From: Delphinus delphis
Lineage: Eukaryota; Chordata; Mammalia; Artiodactyla; Delphinidae
Length of the DNA stretch: 64,000 bases
Reading direction: 5' to 3'
NCBI RefSeq assembly: GCF_949987515.2
Contig: NC_082694.2
Coordinates: forward strand, 10,533,958 to 10,597,957
In this document: in pieces, positions 10,940-20,848 of the stretch
How positions within the stretch are numbered: the first letter of the stretch is position 1
Layout: each line of letters opens with the position of its first letter
Notes under the pieces: generated by a model
Seen by the model: the letters and a program-made list of their open reading frames with translations, nothing else
What the model was told of the DNA's origin: nothing
Databases searched by the model: none
Made by a program: the position numbers and the translations under genes

Positions 10940-11190
10940 TTTCCAACCAGGCCCGCGCGCGGGTCCTCACCGACGCGGGAGAGCTGCCTCGCCTGCTCCG
11001 GGAAGCGAGCGTCCCCGCCGCGCCCGCCTTCGGCGCCGCTCCACCCGGGCGCGGGGACTGCGGGGTCCGCGGGGGGCGCCGCCCCGGGGAGCCGAGCCGG
11101 GGTTCCGGGGCGGGGAACGCTGCCCGAGCGGACCCGCGGCGCGGCCCGGCCACCCTCCCCCTGGCGCATTGAGCCAGGGGAGACGGGCGG
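10940..11190. promoter_or_regulatory. CpG island, gene unknown
   Basis: About 240 bp of extreme CpG density, comparable to the island at the left end, in otherwise ordinary DNA. No SBS motif, TATA box or start codon plus donor pair was seen. Candidate orphan CpG island: an enhancer or noncoding promoter between ARID5A and NEURL3. Open frames on both strands (up to 193 codons) reflect GC richness. Confidence 0.45.
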
Positions 11191-11936
11191 GGGTTCCAGA
11201 AAGCGCTTTCTTTGCTCAGCCGGATCTGAGTCAAAAGGGGGAGCTGGTTCAAACCGAAAGAGTAATTCGGCTAGCCAAGGCCGCCAGTATTTCTCTGGGG
11301 TCCCAATGTTTGCCAGGCAGGGAGCTGCAGAGCCGGAGCATCGCTGGCCCCTCGGGCTTCGCTGAAAGCCCCGGGCCCCCAAGTAGTTCCTCTTTTCCCC
11401 AGAAAAGGGACCATGGGGGCTAAAGGCAGAAAGGGCAGACTGAGGGGAGGTTGCTTCCTCCAGCCCCACAGGCTCTGCCGGGTCCCCAGGACCCTTCCCG
11501 ACCCTCCTTGAGGCCCAGATGATTGGGGCTCTCTGTCAGAGGTGAGTGAGGCCTCCCTCTCCTGCCCCAGTAGGCCCTTCTCAGGTCGTTCAAGAAGTCC
11601 CTCATGCGTCTGTGCATCTGCACCCTATGTTCCTTCTACTTTTCCCTCTCCACCGGCTCGCAAATCCTTGCACACCCTCCTGGGGGCAGAGATGTGAAGC
11701 TTTACAGAAAAATTTCTGGGAGTCTCATATTGACCCTCCTGGGACCTCTATCTCCTCTTAGAACACGCCTGGCTTCGCATCGTAGAGACCTGCTTGAAAC
11801 CAACTTGAAAAGAACCCCTGAACTAGGTTCAAAATCCCCGACACTGGCCCCCTCCCCTCGATTTCACTGCCAGGCCCCTTAGCTCAGCAGGGCTTGTCCT
11901 CTGGCCAGCATCCTAGTGGACACAGTGAGGCCCAAA

Positions 11937-11941
11937 TTAAC

Positions 11942-11978
<37 letters not shown>

Positions 11979-11986
11979 GGTTTTTT
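11937..11986. repeat. Poly-T tract bracketed by a direct repeat
   Basis: TTAACAAGG at 11937-11945 and again at 11972-11980, each followed by a T run, encloses 28 T's. It looks like a target duplication around a bare A-tail (minus strand) with no element body. Confidence 0.7.
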
Positions 11987-14900
11987 GAACTGACATTAAC
12001 AGTGAGAGAAGCGTTGATCTATACGTAGTAGCTAATCATTATTTTTTCAGGCTGGACTTCCAGTGGGGAGTGGGTTGGGGGGCCCCACTGGATTCTGACC
12101 CTTCCAACTCAGCTTCCTCAGCCTTTGCAGTCACAGAAACTCTCTGGCTCAGGGACCCTGTTGGACCCAAGTTCGTTCTGACCTCAGGACAGGTGTGGAA
12201 AGGAGATGCTGCTGGTTCATCTTCCTGGGCCACCCAGAACACCTGGCCTGGCCTCTGCTGTGCTGCTGCCTCAGCCCAGCTCGCCGACTCAGCACAAAAT
12301 TCGCCCTGTAAGCAGGACCGTCATGAGCTCCCACGCAGGGCCAGCTGGCCTTCTGAGGAAGAACCCTGTAGACAGCAAGATGCCTGTGGCATAGAGGGCC
12401 TGGCTGGTACACACAACACACAAGGACAAGCACAGAACATGTCCAAGGTCAGGGTCATGCAGGGTCAGCTGAGCATGTGAGGAGGACACAGGCTCCCCCC
12501 TCCAGCACCCAACACACACAGGCTCATGGGCAGGGCTGGCAGGGCGGGGTCAGCATGGCCACTGACCCATCAGAACACCTGGCATTAACCTGGCATTACC
12601 TCCCTGTGGTTGCTGTGTTGTGGGCAAGTCTGGGGTTCCCGCAGCTCCCCTTTAGAACATCGTGCTCTGGCCAGTGGTGGAGACACACACATGCACAAAT
12701 CCGCACGTCCAACATGCTCCCGCATCAACTGTCGGACCCACCTCTGTGTCTGGGAGCATCTTTCCTCTGTGTTTAGCGGTCACTGTTTCAGATTAATTCT
12801 AACCCCATGAAAAGGAAGTGGAGATCAGGGGTGACCGAGAATACCAGGCTGTCTGCCAGCTGCAGGGCCGGAGCTGCCCCCCGTCCAGGAAGCCTTGTGG
12901 AGGGAGGAGAGAAGAGACCTCAGGGATCACTTCCTGTGAATGCTCCCACTTCCAAAAGCCCTCTGGACAGGGGAGTCTCCCAAAGGACGGGGTTCTGGGG
13001 TCATCATATAACTCCCTGAGGTTTCTCTTTTGTTTGGGGAGGGGCTGGCCGATTATGTGCATGTGGAAGACTCAGGCAAATAAGGCCCAGAGAAATTTTA
13101 TCTCAAAACTCCAACAGTTTTTGTTTTGTTTTGTTTTTAATCTAATTGTCAACATGAAAAAAAAAAAAACAAAAGCAGGGGCCGGGGTGGGGAAGTACTG
13201 TATAAAATTCTAGACCTTGGACTTCTCTTAAAATCAGATCCGCCTCACCAGCCACAGTGCCCTGATGGGGCCTGAGTAGCAGCTGCCCCTCCGCCGTCGG
13301 GTGGACACTCTGTGGTTCCCTCAATCCCCTGGATGGCCTCCCCACTCTGAGGCCATTTGTCACCAGGCTTTGTCAGTTTTGTTATCCCCAGGAGGGATTT
13401 GAGTGTGGCCAACCCCTGGACAAGGCCTCCGTTTTACAGAAGACTTGTCTGGTTTTTGTTTTTAATCAGTACTTTAGAGCAGGGGAATGACTGTTAATCC
13501 AGAGGGGCGAAGAGAGCCCTGGCTGCCAAGAAAAAGCTGGGAGCATCTCCATTTTAAGGGGCCGAGTGAGAACTTGGAGTTACGATGCGGGGAGCAGAGG
13601 TGCTTCTGCCTTCTTCTGGTACACTCTGGGAAGCCTCTCTGGCCTTGTTCCATTTTTGTAGGGTTTTCTATTTTTAAGAGGTTGTGCAAAAACAAAAAAC
13701 AAACAAAAATGAAGACTATGTGACTGAGATCTAAAGCCCCGAGTATTCACTATCTGGCCCTTTTCATAAAAAGTTTGCTGACTCATGATTTTACACATGG
13801 GAAAACTAAGCTCCAGAAAGGCCACACAGCAGATTGGTGGCTGAGCTCTGCCTGTATCCACCAGTCTCCTGCTTTTCCTTCAGCCTTGCAGTGAGCACAG
13901 GTAGGTGGCCCATCACCCCCGGGTCAGCCACCTGTGAGAGCAAGGGGTTGGAGGGGGGACCGAGATAGATGCTGTGCCCCTGATGGTGGCCCGCGCTTCC
14001 TATCCTTTCCCTGATAGTTGCTTTGAATGAGGTATGTTTTGTTCCCTTTTACCTGGGGCTCTCCAAGCACACGACTGAATTCAGGGAATATAGTTGCTGG
14101 TTTCTGTACATTTTCCCCCCCTGTGGTCTGGCCTATTCATCAAGAACTCTGTGAATCAGACAATTCAAGTGCGTGCAGACACACACAGTCGTGTGTGTGG
14201 GGGAAATGACTTTTCTGGGTAACTGAGGGTTAACTGGAAACCTGTGTTCTTATGCCTTGTTGAAATTTTTTCTACAAATGATGAGCATTTCCCCAACTGA
14301 GTATTTTGAAAAGTTCCACCACTTTCTAAATATGTGACCTTGGTCAAGTTACCTAACCTCAGTAACCTCAGTTTCCTTATCTGTAAAATGCACCCAGTGC
14401 TGCCTCTCTAGGCTGTGAAAGGCACTAGAAAGATGAGCACGTGCTCGAGCGATGGAGCCGCCCTCACTGTTGTTATCGTTCTCAGTGAGTCAAAGGAGCG
14501 GCTGGTCGCCTGAGGCTCTTTGCCCGCATTTAGGATTATGGTTTGGAATCCATTGTGCATTCTGTACACGCTGATGTGGCGATTGACCAGAACTGGCATC
14601 CATCTGCCGTTTCTGTCCCAACTAAGTCCTCCCAAGGAGATGGGTTTCTTACGATTTGCCGCTTTCTCATAAAAGCCAGTGCGGTCAGGGCTGCCTGCAA
14701 CGAACCAAGGACTCCCGGTCTGCTGGGAGCCTGAATGCTGTCTTTATCTGGGAAAGGGTCCACAGATAGAGTGCAGGGCTGGGGCTCAGCCTTCCCGTCA
14801 TGCCATCGCACCCCCATCCTTTCCCATCCTCCCTGCACACGACCCAGGACCCACCCCCTTGCTGAGGGCCCGCTGGGAAAGAGACAGGGAATGGGGGACT

Positions 14901-15230
14901 TGGCTGACCACTGAGAAGGAAGGAAGCTCTGGTGTGAAGGTCCCGGGAGGGCTGTGGGTTCCCAGCAAGTGTAGGGGGTGCTGGGGGTGTTTGGGGAGGT
15001 CCAGGTCTCCGTCTTGGCCGGGTGACTTCTGGGAAGCTTTTTCCGACTGGCCGTCAGATTGAGGAGTTGAGGGGGCTTCCCTGAGGTGGGGAGCCTACAG
15101 GAGCCCGAGCTCCATAGCATTGCTCTTGCCATCTGTGGATGGGAAGGAGGCAGCCATAGACAGGGAGGGTGGCCACCAGGCACCCCACCCTGCCGGGCCG
15201 GAGGCTGCTGGTGCCGCGAGTAGGAGGCAC
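11987..15230. other. Intergenic, no gene seen
   Basis: Contains poly-A at 13,158-13,170, a MIR at about 14,325-14,420 ('tatgtgaccttggtcaagtt') and a non-repetitive, CpG-retaining stretch at about 14,440-14,730. A 246-codon minus-strand frame (14,536-15,276) begins inside the poly-T of the next L1 and is not credible as a gene. Confidence 0.5.
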
Positions 15231-15238
15231 AGTGCCCA

Positions 15239-15240
<2 letters not shown>

Positions 15241-15276
<36 letters not shown>

Positions 15277-17188
15277 CTTTATTGGAGTATAATTGCTTTA
15301 CAATGGTATGTTAGTTTCAGCTTCACAACAAAATGAATCAGTTATATATATACATATGTTCCCATATCTCTTCCCGCTTGCGTCTCCCTCCCTCCCACCC
15401 TCCCTATCCCACCCCTCCAGGCGGTCACAAAGCACCGAGCTGATCTCCCTGTGCTATGCGGCTGCTTCCCACTAGCTATCTACCTTACGTTTGGTAGTGT
15501 ATATATGTCCATGCCTCTTTATTGCTTTGTCACCGTTTACCCTTCCCCCTCCCCATAGCCTCAAGTCCATTCTCTAGTAAGTCTGTGTCTTTATTCCTGT
15601 TTCACCCCTAGGTTTTTCATGACATTTTTTTTTCTTAGATTCCATATATATGTGTTAGCATACGGTATTTGTCTCTCTCTTTCTGACTTACTTCACTCTG
15701 TATGACAGACTCTAGGTCTATCCACCTCATTACAAATAGCTCAATTTCATCTCTTTTTATGGCTGAGTAATATTCCATTGTATATATGTGCCACATCTTC
15801 TTTATCCATTCATCCGATGATGGACACTTAGGTTGTTTCCATCTCTGGGCTATTGTAAATAGAGCTGCAATGAACATTTTGGTACATGACTCTTTTTGAA
15901 TTATGGTTTTCTCAGGGTATATGCCCAGTAGTGGGATTGCTGGGTCATATGGTAGTTCTATTTGTAGCTTTTTAAGGAACCTCCATACTGTTCTCCATAC
16001 TGGCTGTACCAATTCACATTCCCACCAACAGTGTAAGAGGGTTCCCTTTTCTCCACACCCTCTCCAGCATTTATTGTTTCTAGATTTTTTGATGATGGCC
16101 ATTCTGACTGGTGTGAGATGATATCTCATTGTAGTTTTGATTTGCATTTCTCTCATGATTAGTGATGTTGAGCATTCTTTCATGTGTTTGTTGGCACTCT
16201 GTATATCTTCTTTGGAGAAATGTCTATGTAGGTCTTCTGCCCATTTTTGGATTGGGTTGTTTGTTTTTTTGTTATTAAGCTGCATGAGCTGCTTATAAAT
16301 TTTGGAGATCAATCCTTTGTCAGTTGCTTCATTTGCAAATATTTTCTCCCATTCTGAGGGTTGTCTTTTGGTCTTCTTTATGGTTTCCTTTGCTGCGCAA
16401 AAGCTTTTAAGTTTCATTAGGTCCCATTTGTTTACTCTTGTTTTTATTTCCATTGCTCTAGGAGGTGGGTCAAAAAGGACCTTGCTGTGATTTATGTCAT
16501 AGAGTGTTCTGCCTATGTTTTCCTCTAAGAGTTTGATAGTTTCTGGCCTTACATTTAGGTCTTTAATCCATTTTGAGCTTATTTTTGTGTATGGTGTTAG
16601 GGAGTGATCTAATTTCATACTTTTACATGTAGCTGTCCAATTTTCCCAGCACCACTTATTGAATAGGCTGTCCTTTCTCCACTGTACATTTCTGCCTCCT
16701 TTGTCAAAGATAAGGTGACCATATGTGCGTGGGTTTATCTCTGGGCTTTCTATCCTGTTCCATTGATCTATCTTTCTGTTTTTGTGCCAGTACCATACCG
16801 TCTTGATAACTGTAGCTTTGTAGTATAGTCTGAAGTCTGGGAGCCTGATTCCTCCAGTTCCTTCTTTCGTTCTCAAGATTGCTTTGGCTATTCGGGGTCT
16901 TTTGTGTTTCCATACAAATTGCAAAATTTTTTGTTCTAGTTCTCTGAAAAATGCCAGTGGTAGTTTGATAGGGATTGCATTGAATCTATAGATTGCTTTC
17001 GGTAGTAGAGTCATTTTCACAATGTTGATTCTTCCAATCCAAGAACATGGTATATCTCTCCATCTATTTGTATCATCTTTAATTTCTTTCATCAGTGTCT
17101 TATAATTTTCTGCATACAGATCTTTTGTCTCCTTAGGTAGGTTTATTCCTAGATATTTTATTCTTTTTGTTGCAATGGTAAATGGGAG
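15241..17188 (-). mobile_element. Young 5'-truncated L1 insertion
   Basis: Antisense LINE-1: poly-T at 15,241-15,271, the L1 3' UTR, then the C-terminal part of ORF2. The perfect 13-bp target duplication AGTGCCCACCTTT (15231-15243 and 17189-17201) marks the ends, counting three T's shared with the tail. The element is about 1.95 kb and lacks the endonuclease and most of the reverse transcriptase, so it cannot move by itself. Confidence 0.95.
15635..17188 (-). pseudogene. L1 ORF2 C-terminal fragment, frame intact
   Basis: An uninterrupted frame of roughly 515 codons encodes the end of L1 ORF2p: the post-RT region, then the Cys-rich segment with [18 protein letters not shown] near residue 390 and the usual C-terminal tail ending in HIYGI. 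ORF2p is the endonuclease/reverse transcriptase of LINE-1; this fragment lacks those catalytic parts. The absence of stops or frameshifts implies a recent insertion. The few codons before the element come from flanking DNA, so the apparent start is accidental. Confidence 0.9.
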
Positions 17189-17224
17189 AGTGCCCACCTT
17201 TGATGAAAAGAATGAGCTCCGAGT

Positions 17225-17340
17225 CAGAGCAGCTGCCAGCCCTGCCCCTTACCGCATGGCCTTGGGCACGCCACTCCGCCTCTGGGCCTCACTCTCCTCA
17301 TCTGTAAAATAGGAACACTTACTTCTTGGTGTTGACGTGA
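17225..17340 (+). repeat. MIR fragment
   Basis: 'catggccttgggcacgccac', 'tctcctcatctgtaaaatag' and following bases match the MIR core order. Confidence 0.6.
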
Positions 17341-17639
17341 AGACAGTGAGATTGATGTGTGAGAAGTCAGCCTCATGGGGTCTCTAGGCTGACAGCCCTC
17401 TTCTCAGGGCTGGGCAGAGCTGCATCCGGCCCTGGGGCGGGCAGGGTCTTCCAGACCCAGGGCAGGACACCGTAGGCTTTGGTTTCTGGGCTGGAGACAA
17501 AGGCTTTCTCTAATCCTCGTCTGTGTTCAGTCCCTCCAGGGTCCCCGTCCAGCTCAGTCTGTCCCAGTCTCTCCACTTCTCGCTCCACACAGCCCACCCA
17601 ATGGCGATGTAGATGTCAGCTTCTGTTTACCCTATAGTG

Positions 17640-18235
17640 TGCTCACCAGCAGAAGTTTAGTTTCCACCTGTCACCATACAGTTGACCCCTTTACCCATTT
17701 CACCTGCCCCTGGCTTCCCCCGCCCCACTTCCCCTCTGGTAAACACTAGTCTGTTCTATGTATCTACGTGTTTGTTTTTGTTTGGTTTGTTCATTTAATT
17801 TGTTTCTGTTTGTTTTTAGATTCCACATAGGATTGAAATCATACAGTATTTGTCTTTCTTTATCTGACTTATTTCACTTAGCATAAGATCCTCGAGGTCA
17901 TCCGTGTGTCGCAAATGGCAAGATTGCATCTTTTTTATGGCTGAGTAATATTCCATTGCATACGTAAACCACATCTTTATTCATCCATTGATGGGCACTT
18001 AGGTTGTTTCCATATCTTGGCTATTGTAATTAATGCCGCAGTGAACATGGGGGTCATATATCTTTTGGAATTAGTGTTTTTGTTTTCTCTGGATAAAAAC
18101 ACAGAAGAGGAAGAGCTGGATTGCATGGTAGCCCTATTCTTAATTTTTTGAGGAACCTCCATATTGTTTTCTATAGTGGCTGCACCAATTTACATTCCCA
18201 CCAACAGTGCAGGAGGGTTCCCTTTTCTCCTATGT
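17640..18235 (-). mobile_element. Old L1 3' fragment
   Basis: Antisense L1: 'tctgacttatttcacttagc', 'ttttatggctgagtaatatt', 'ttgatgggcacttaggttg' and 'cattcccaccaacagtgcag'. It diverges from the young copy at 15 kb by many substitutions and frame breaks. Confidence 0.85.
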
Positions 18236-19177
18236 GGATTGACTTCTATTGATCCTGCCTAGGACTCAGCGTGCCTCTTCAATCTGAAGATTCATGCCTT
18301 TTTTTCCATTCTAGAAATTTTTCATCCATTTTTGCTTTGAATATTACAAATATTATTCCTGTCCCATTCATTCTGATGTTTTCTTCTGCAACTTCTATTT
18401 GTTGTATATTGAACCATATCATTTTATCATCTATGTCTCAACCTTTCTTTCAAACGTTCTAGTCCTTTGCCAGAGTGTTGCATTCTGATTAATTTTCTCA
18501 GGTTTGCCTTTCAGTCAATTTGACTATGTCTAATCTGCCGGCTTGCCTGTCCAATCTGTTTACAAATTCAGTGTCTATGTCTTTCATTTCCTTGCTTCCT
18601 TTTCAAATCTGTTTCCTCCTTTTCAAATCTTTTTCATAGTATCCTGCTCTTTCACTGTCATTTTTATTCCTCCCTTCACATGTTTAACTTTTAACATACC
18701 GATTTGATCTCTTTCAGCTTGTCCTGTTACCCCAAGTTCTCAGAGATGATGTTCCTATTTGCTGTACTGCTGACTCTCTTTCACGGTAGATAGTTTCTTT
18801 GTGTGATTTAATTGGTGTTTGTGAGCTCCTCTTCAGTGAGATTGTTTTGCTCTGTGGGAGTCCTGTGTGTCCTGGGCTGTGACAATGGCCTCAGAGGTCT
18901 GTTTTGTATTTTTTCATGCCAACTGCTCCAAGGGCTCATCAGGGGAGTATTTTTGTGTAAATTTTTCAGCTTGGGAATGCTTCGCCCCATGGAGAGTGTA
19001 AGTTTGGATGCCACCTCCATGCATAGTTTGGGTTTTCAGCTCTGATCTTTCCCAGGAATCTTTTCTCCCGCCCAGAGCCATAAGGCAAAACCAGATTTAC
19101 TGTCCATTGCCTAGGTTGTTGAGTAGATTCTTTCCTGATAGGCAGCCTTTCCAGGGTTCTAGCTTATATAGCGGTCT
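18236..19177 (-). mobile_element. Degraded LINE-like sequence, family uncertain
   Basis: AT-rich, T-strand-biased sequence continuing the L1 fragment, with phrases reminiscent of antisense old L1/HAL1 ('gagctcctcttcagtgagat', 'tggatgccacctccatgc'). No open frame of note. I cannot fix the family by eye. Confidence 0.35.
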
Positions 19178-19194
19178 CAGTTCCTTTTCTTCTT

Positions 19195-19490
19195 CTTCGT
19201 CTTTTTAAAAATTTATTTATTTAGCTGCATTGGGTCTATGTTGCTGGGCGCGGCTTTCTCTAGTTGCGGCGAGCAGGGGCTACTCTTCATTGCGGTGCGC
19301 AGGCTTCTCATTGCAGTGGCCTCTCTTGTTGCAGAGCATGGGCTCTAGGCACACAGGCTTCAGTAGTTGTGGCACGCAGGCTCCGTAGTTGTGGCGCACG
19401 GGCTTAGTTGCTTCCTGGACCAGGGCTCGAACCTGTGTCCCCTGAATTGGCAGGTAGATTCTTAACCACTGAGCCACCAGGGAAGTCCCA
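19195..19490 (-). mobile_element. tRNA-derived SINE (long CHR type)
   Basis: 'gctgcattgggtctatgttg' through 'gagccaccagggaagtccc'. The 17-bp target duplication CAGTTCCTTTTCTTCTT (19178-19194 and 19491-19507) is perfect. Confidence 0.95.
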
Positions 19491-19868
19491 CAGTTCCTTT
19501 TCTTCTTAAGGCCATACCTCTTGACCCTGTGTGGCCAGGGTCAAAGCTCAATTCTGACACCCAGTCTTCTCTGTACACTCAATGCCGGGTTGTCTCCCCA
19601 CCCTTTTTACAAATTCTCCTGTGGTTCGAACGTCTATTCTGAATTTCTCAGTGTTTTCTCAGTGTTATTTCTGTCCATGGTGTTGCCAGAACCTGAAAGC
19701 AGTGGTCTTGGTGTTTGCCGGAGCCCCTGGTGGGGGGGTTTGGGGGCCTGAAAAACTGGTCCTGGGGAGAGTATCGGTTCAGAGGGAGAGCTGAACATCT
19801 CTGCGTGAGAAATAAACAGAGACGGCAGGGTGAGGAGAGGGGAAGAATAAAGGGCCTAGGGATAGGGA

Positions 19869-19965
19869 TGTCCCTGGCGGTCCAGTGGTTAGGGCTCCGT
19901 GCTTCCACTGCAGGGGGCATGGGTTCGATCTCTGGTCGGGGAGCTAAGATCCCTCAGGCCGCCAG
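19869..19965 (+). mobile_element. tRNA-derived SINE (CHR type)
   Basis: 'tccctggcggtccagtggtt' to 'aagatccctcaggccgcca'; short A tail lost. Confidence 0.8.
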
Positions 19966-20622
19966 GTGTGGGAGTGGGCGGAAAGGCCTGGTGTACGAAG
20001 GGAGTTCGAGGCTTGTACAGTAGGAACAGTGGGACACCCCAGGGGCAGAAACAGGACCGTGAAAATACTGTTTGATTGGGCTTTGATTTAACTTTGTTCT
20101 CTGTGCCAAGCAGCACTGTAAATCCCCACTCCCCCATCACGTACCCGGTGACTGCTACCTTCAAGTCGCTCACAAACGCCTGGGTCAGTGGTACCTGAGT
20201 AAAATCAAAGAAAAAGAGCCTATCTGGGGTGTGCTGGGCTACAGGGAAGAAAACCTCCACAGGAAAGGAGACAGGAGAGGAGGATTCGGCAGAAGGAGGC
20301 AATGGGCCAGAACTGGGGGGAGGGGGAGGGTACTTTGTTAACCTCTCCCTGGGGTCCCTGGAGTTTTTGAGGGGAGGCACTGGGTTCCTCTCTGGACCTA
20401 AAGAGAGGGCTCAGGAGTTTTACCTCCGCTCTGAGTAGCACAGCCCACTGGGTGAGGCCTGGGGGAGCTCACAGATGGGCCCCACAAACACAGGCTCCAT
20501 CCGCAGAGGCAACACCTTGCTTATCCAGAAGCCTAAGGTTTAGCCATCTCATCTCTCCGGAACAGACCTGAGAACAAGGAAATGTGGTTAAAAATATACA
20601 TGGTGCCAAGAACATGTACTGA

Positions 20623-20838
20623 GGTTTTTTTTTTTTTTTAATATTTCACTTGATAGTAGAATTTATTGTACACATTTCTACTTTTGACAACATCATTCTT
20701 TTGGTTTTTTTTTTTTTTTTTTCTTTTGGCCACACCGTGCAGCATGCAGGATCTTAGTTCCCTGACCAGGGATGGAACCCGGGCCCCCTGCAGTGGAAGC
20801 ACAGAGTCCTAACCATTGGACCACCAGGGAAGTCCCTC
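20623..20838 (-). mobile_element. SINE with apparent 3' transduction
   Basis: Read on the minus strand: SINE body (20,836 to about 20,723), A tail (about 20,722-20,707), about 65 bp of unique DNA, then a second A tail (20,639-20,625). The target duplication CATGTACTGA lies outside the whole unit (20613-20622 and 20839-20848). AATAAA (20667-20662, minus) sits about 22 bp before the second A tail, the spacing of a real poly(A) site. Confidence 0.8.
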
Positions 20839-20848
20839 CATGTACTGA

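Noticed and set aside
14536..15276. 246-codon minus-strand open frame
   Set aside because: It starts within the poly-T of the young L1 (a lysine run) and continues into unrelated flanking DNA; no splice or domain support.
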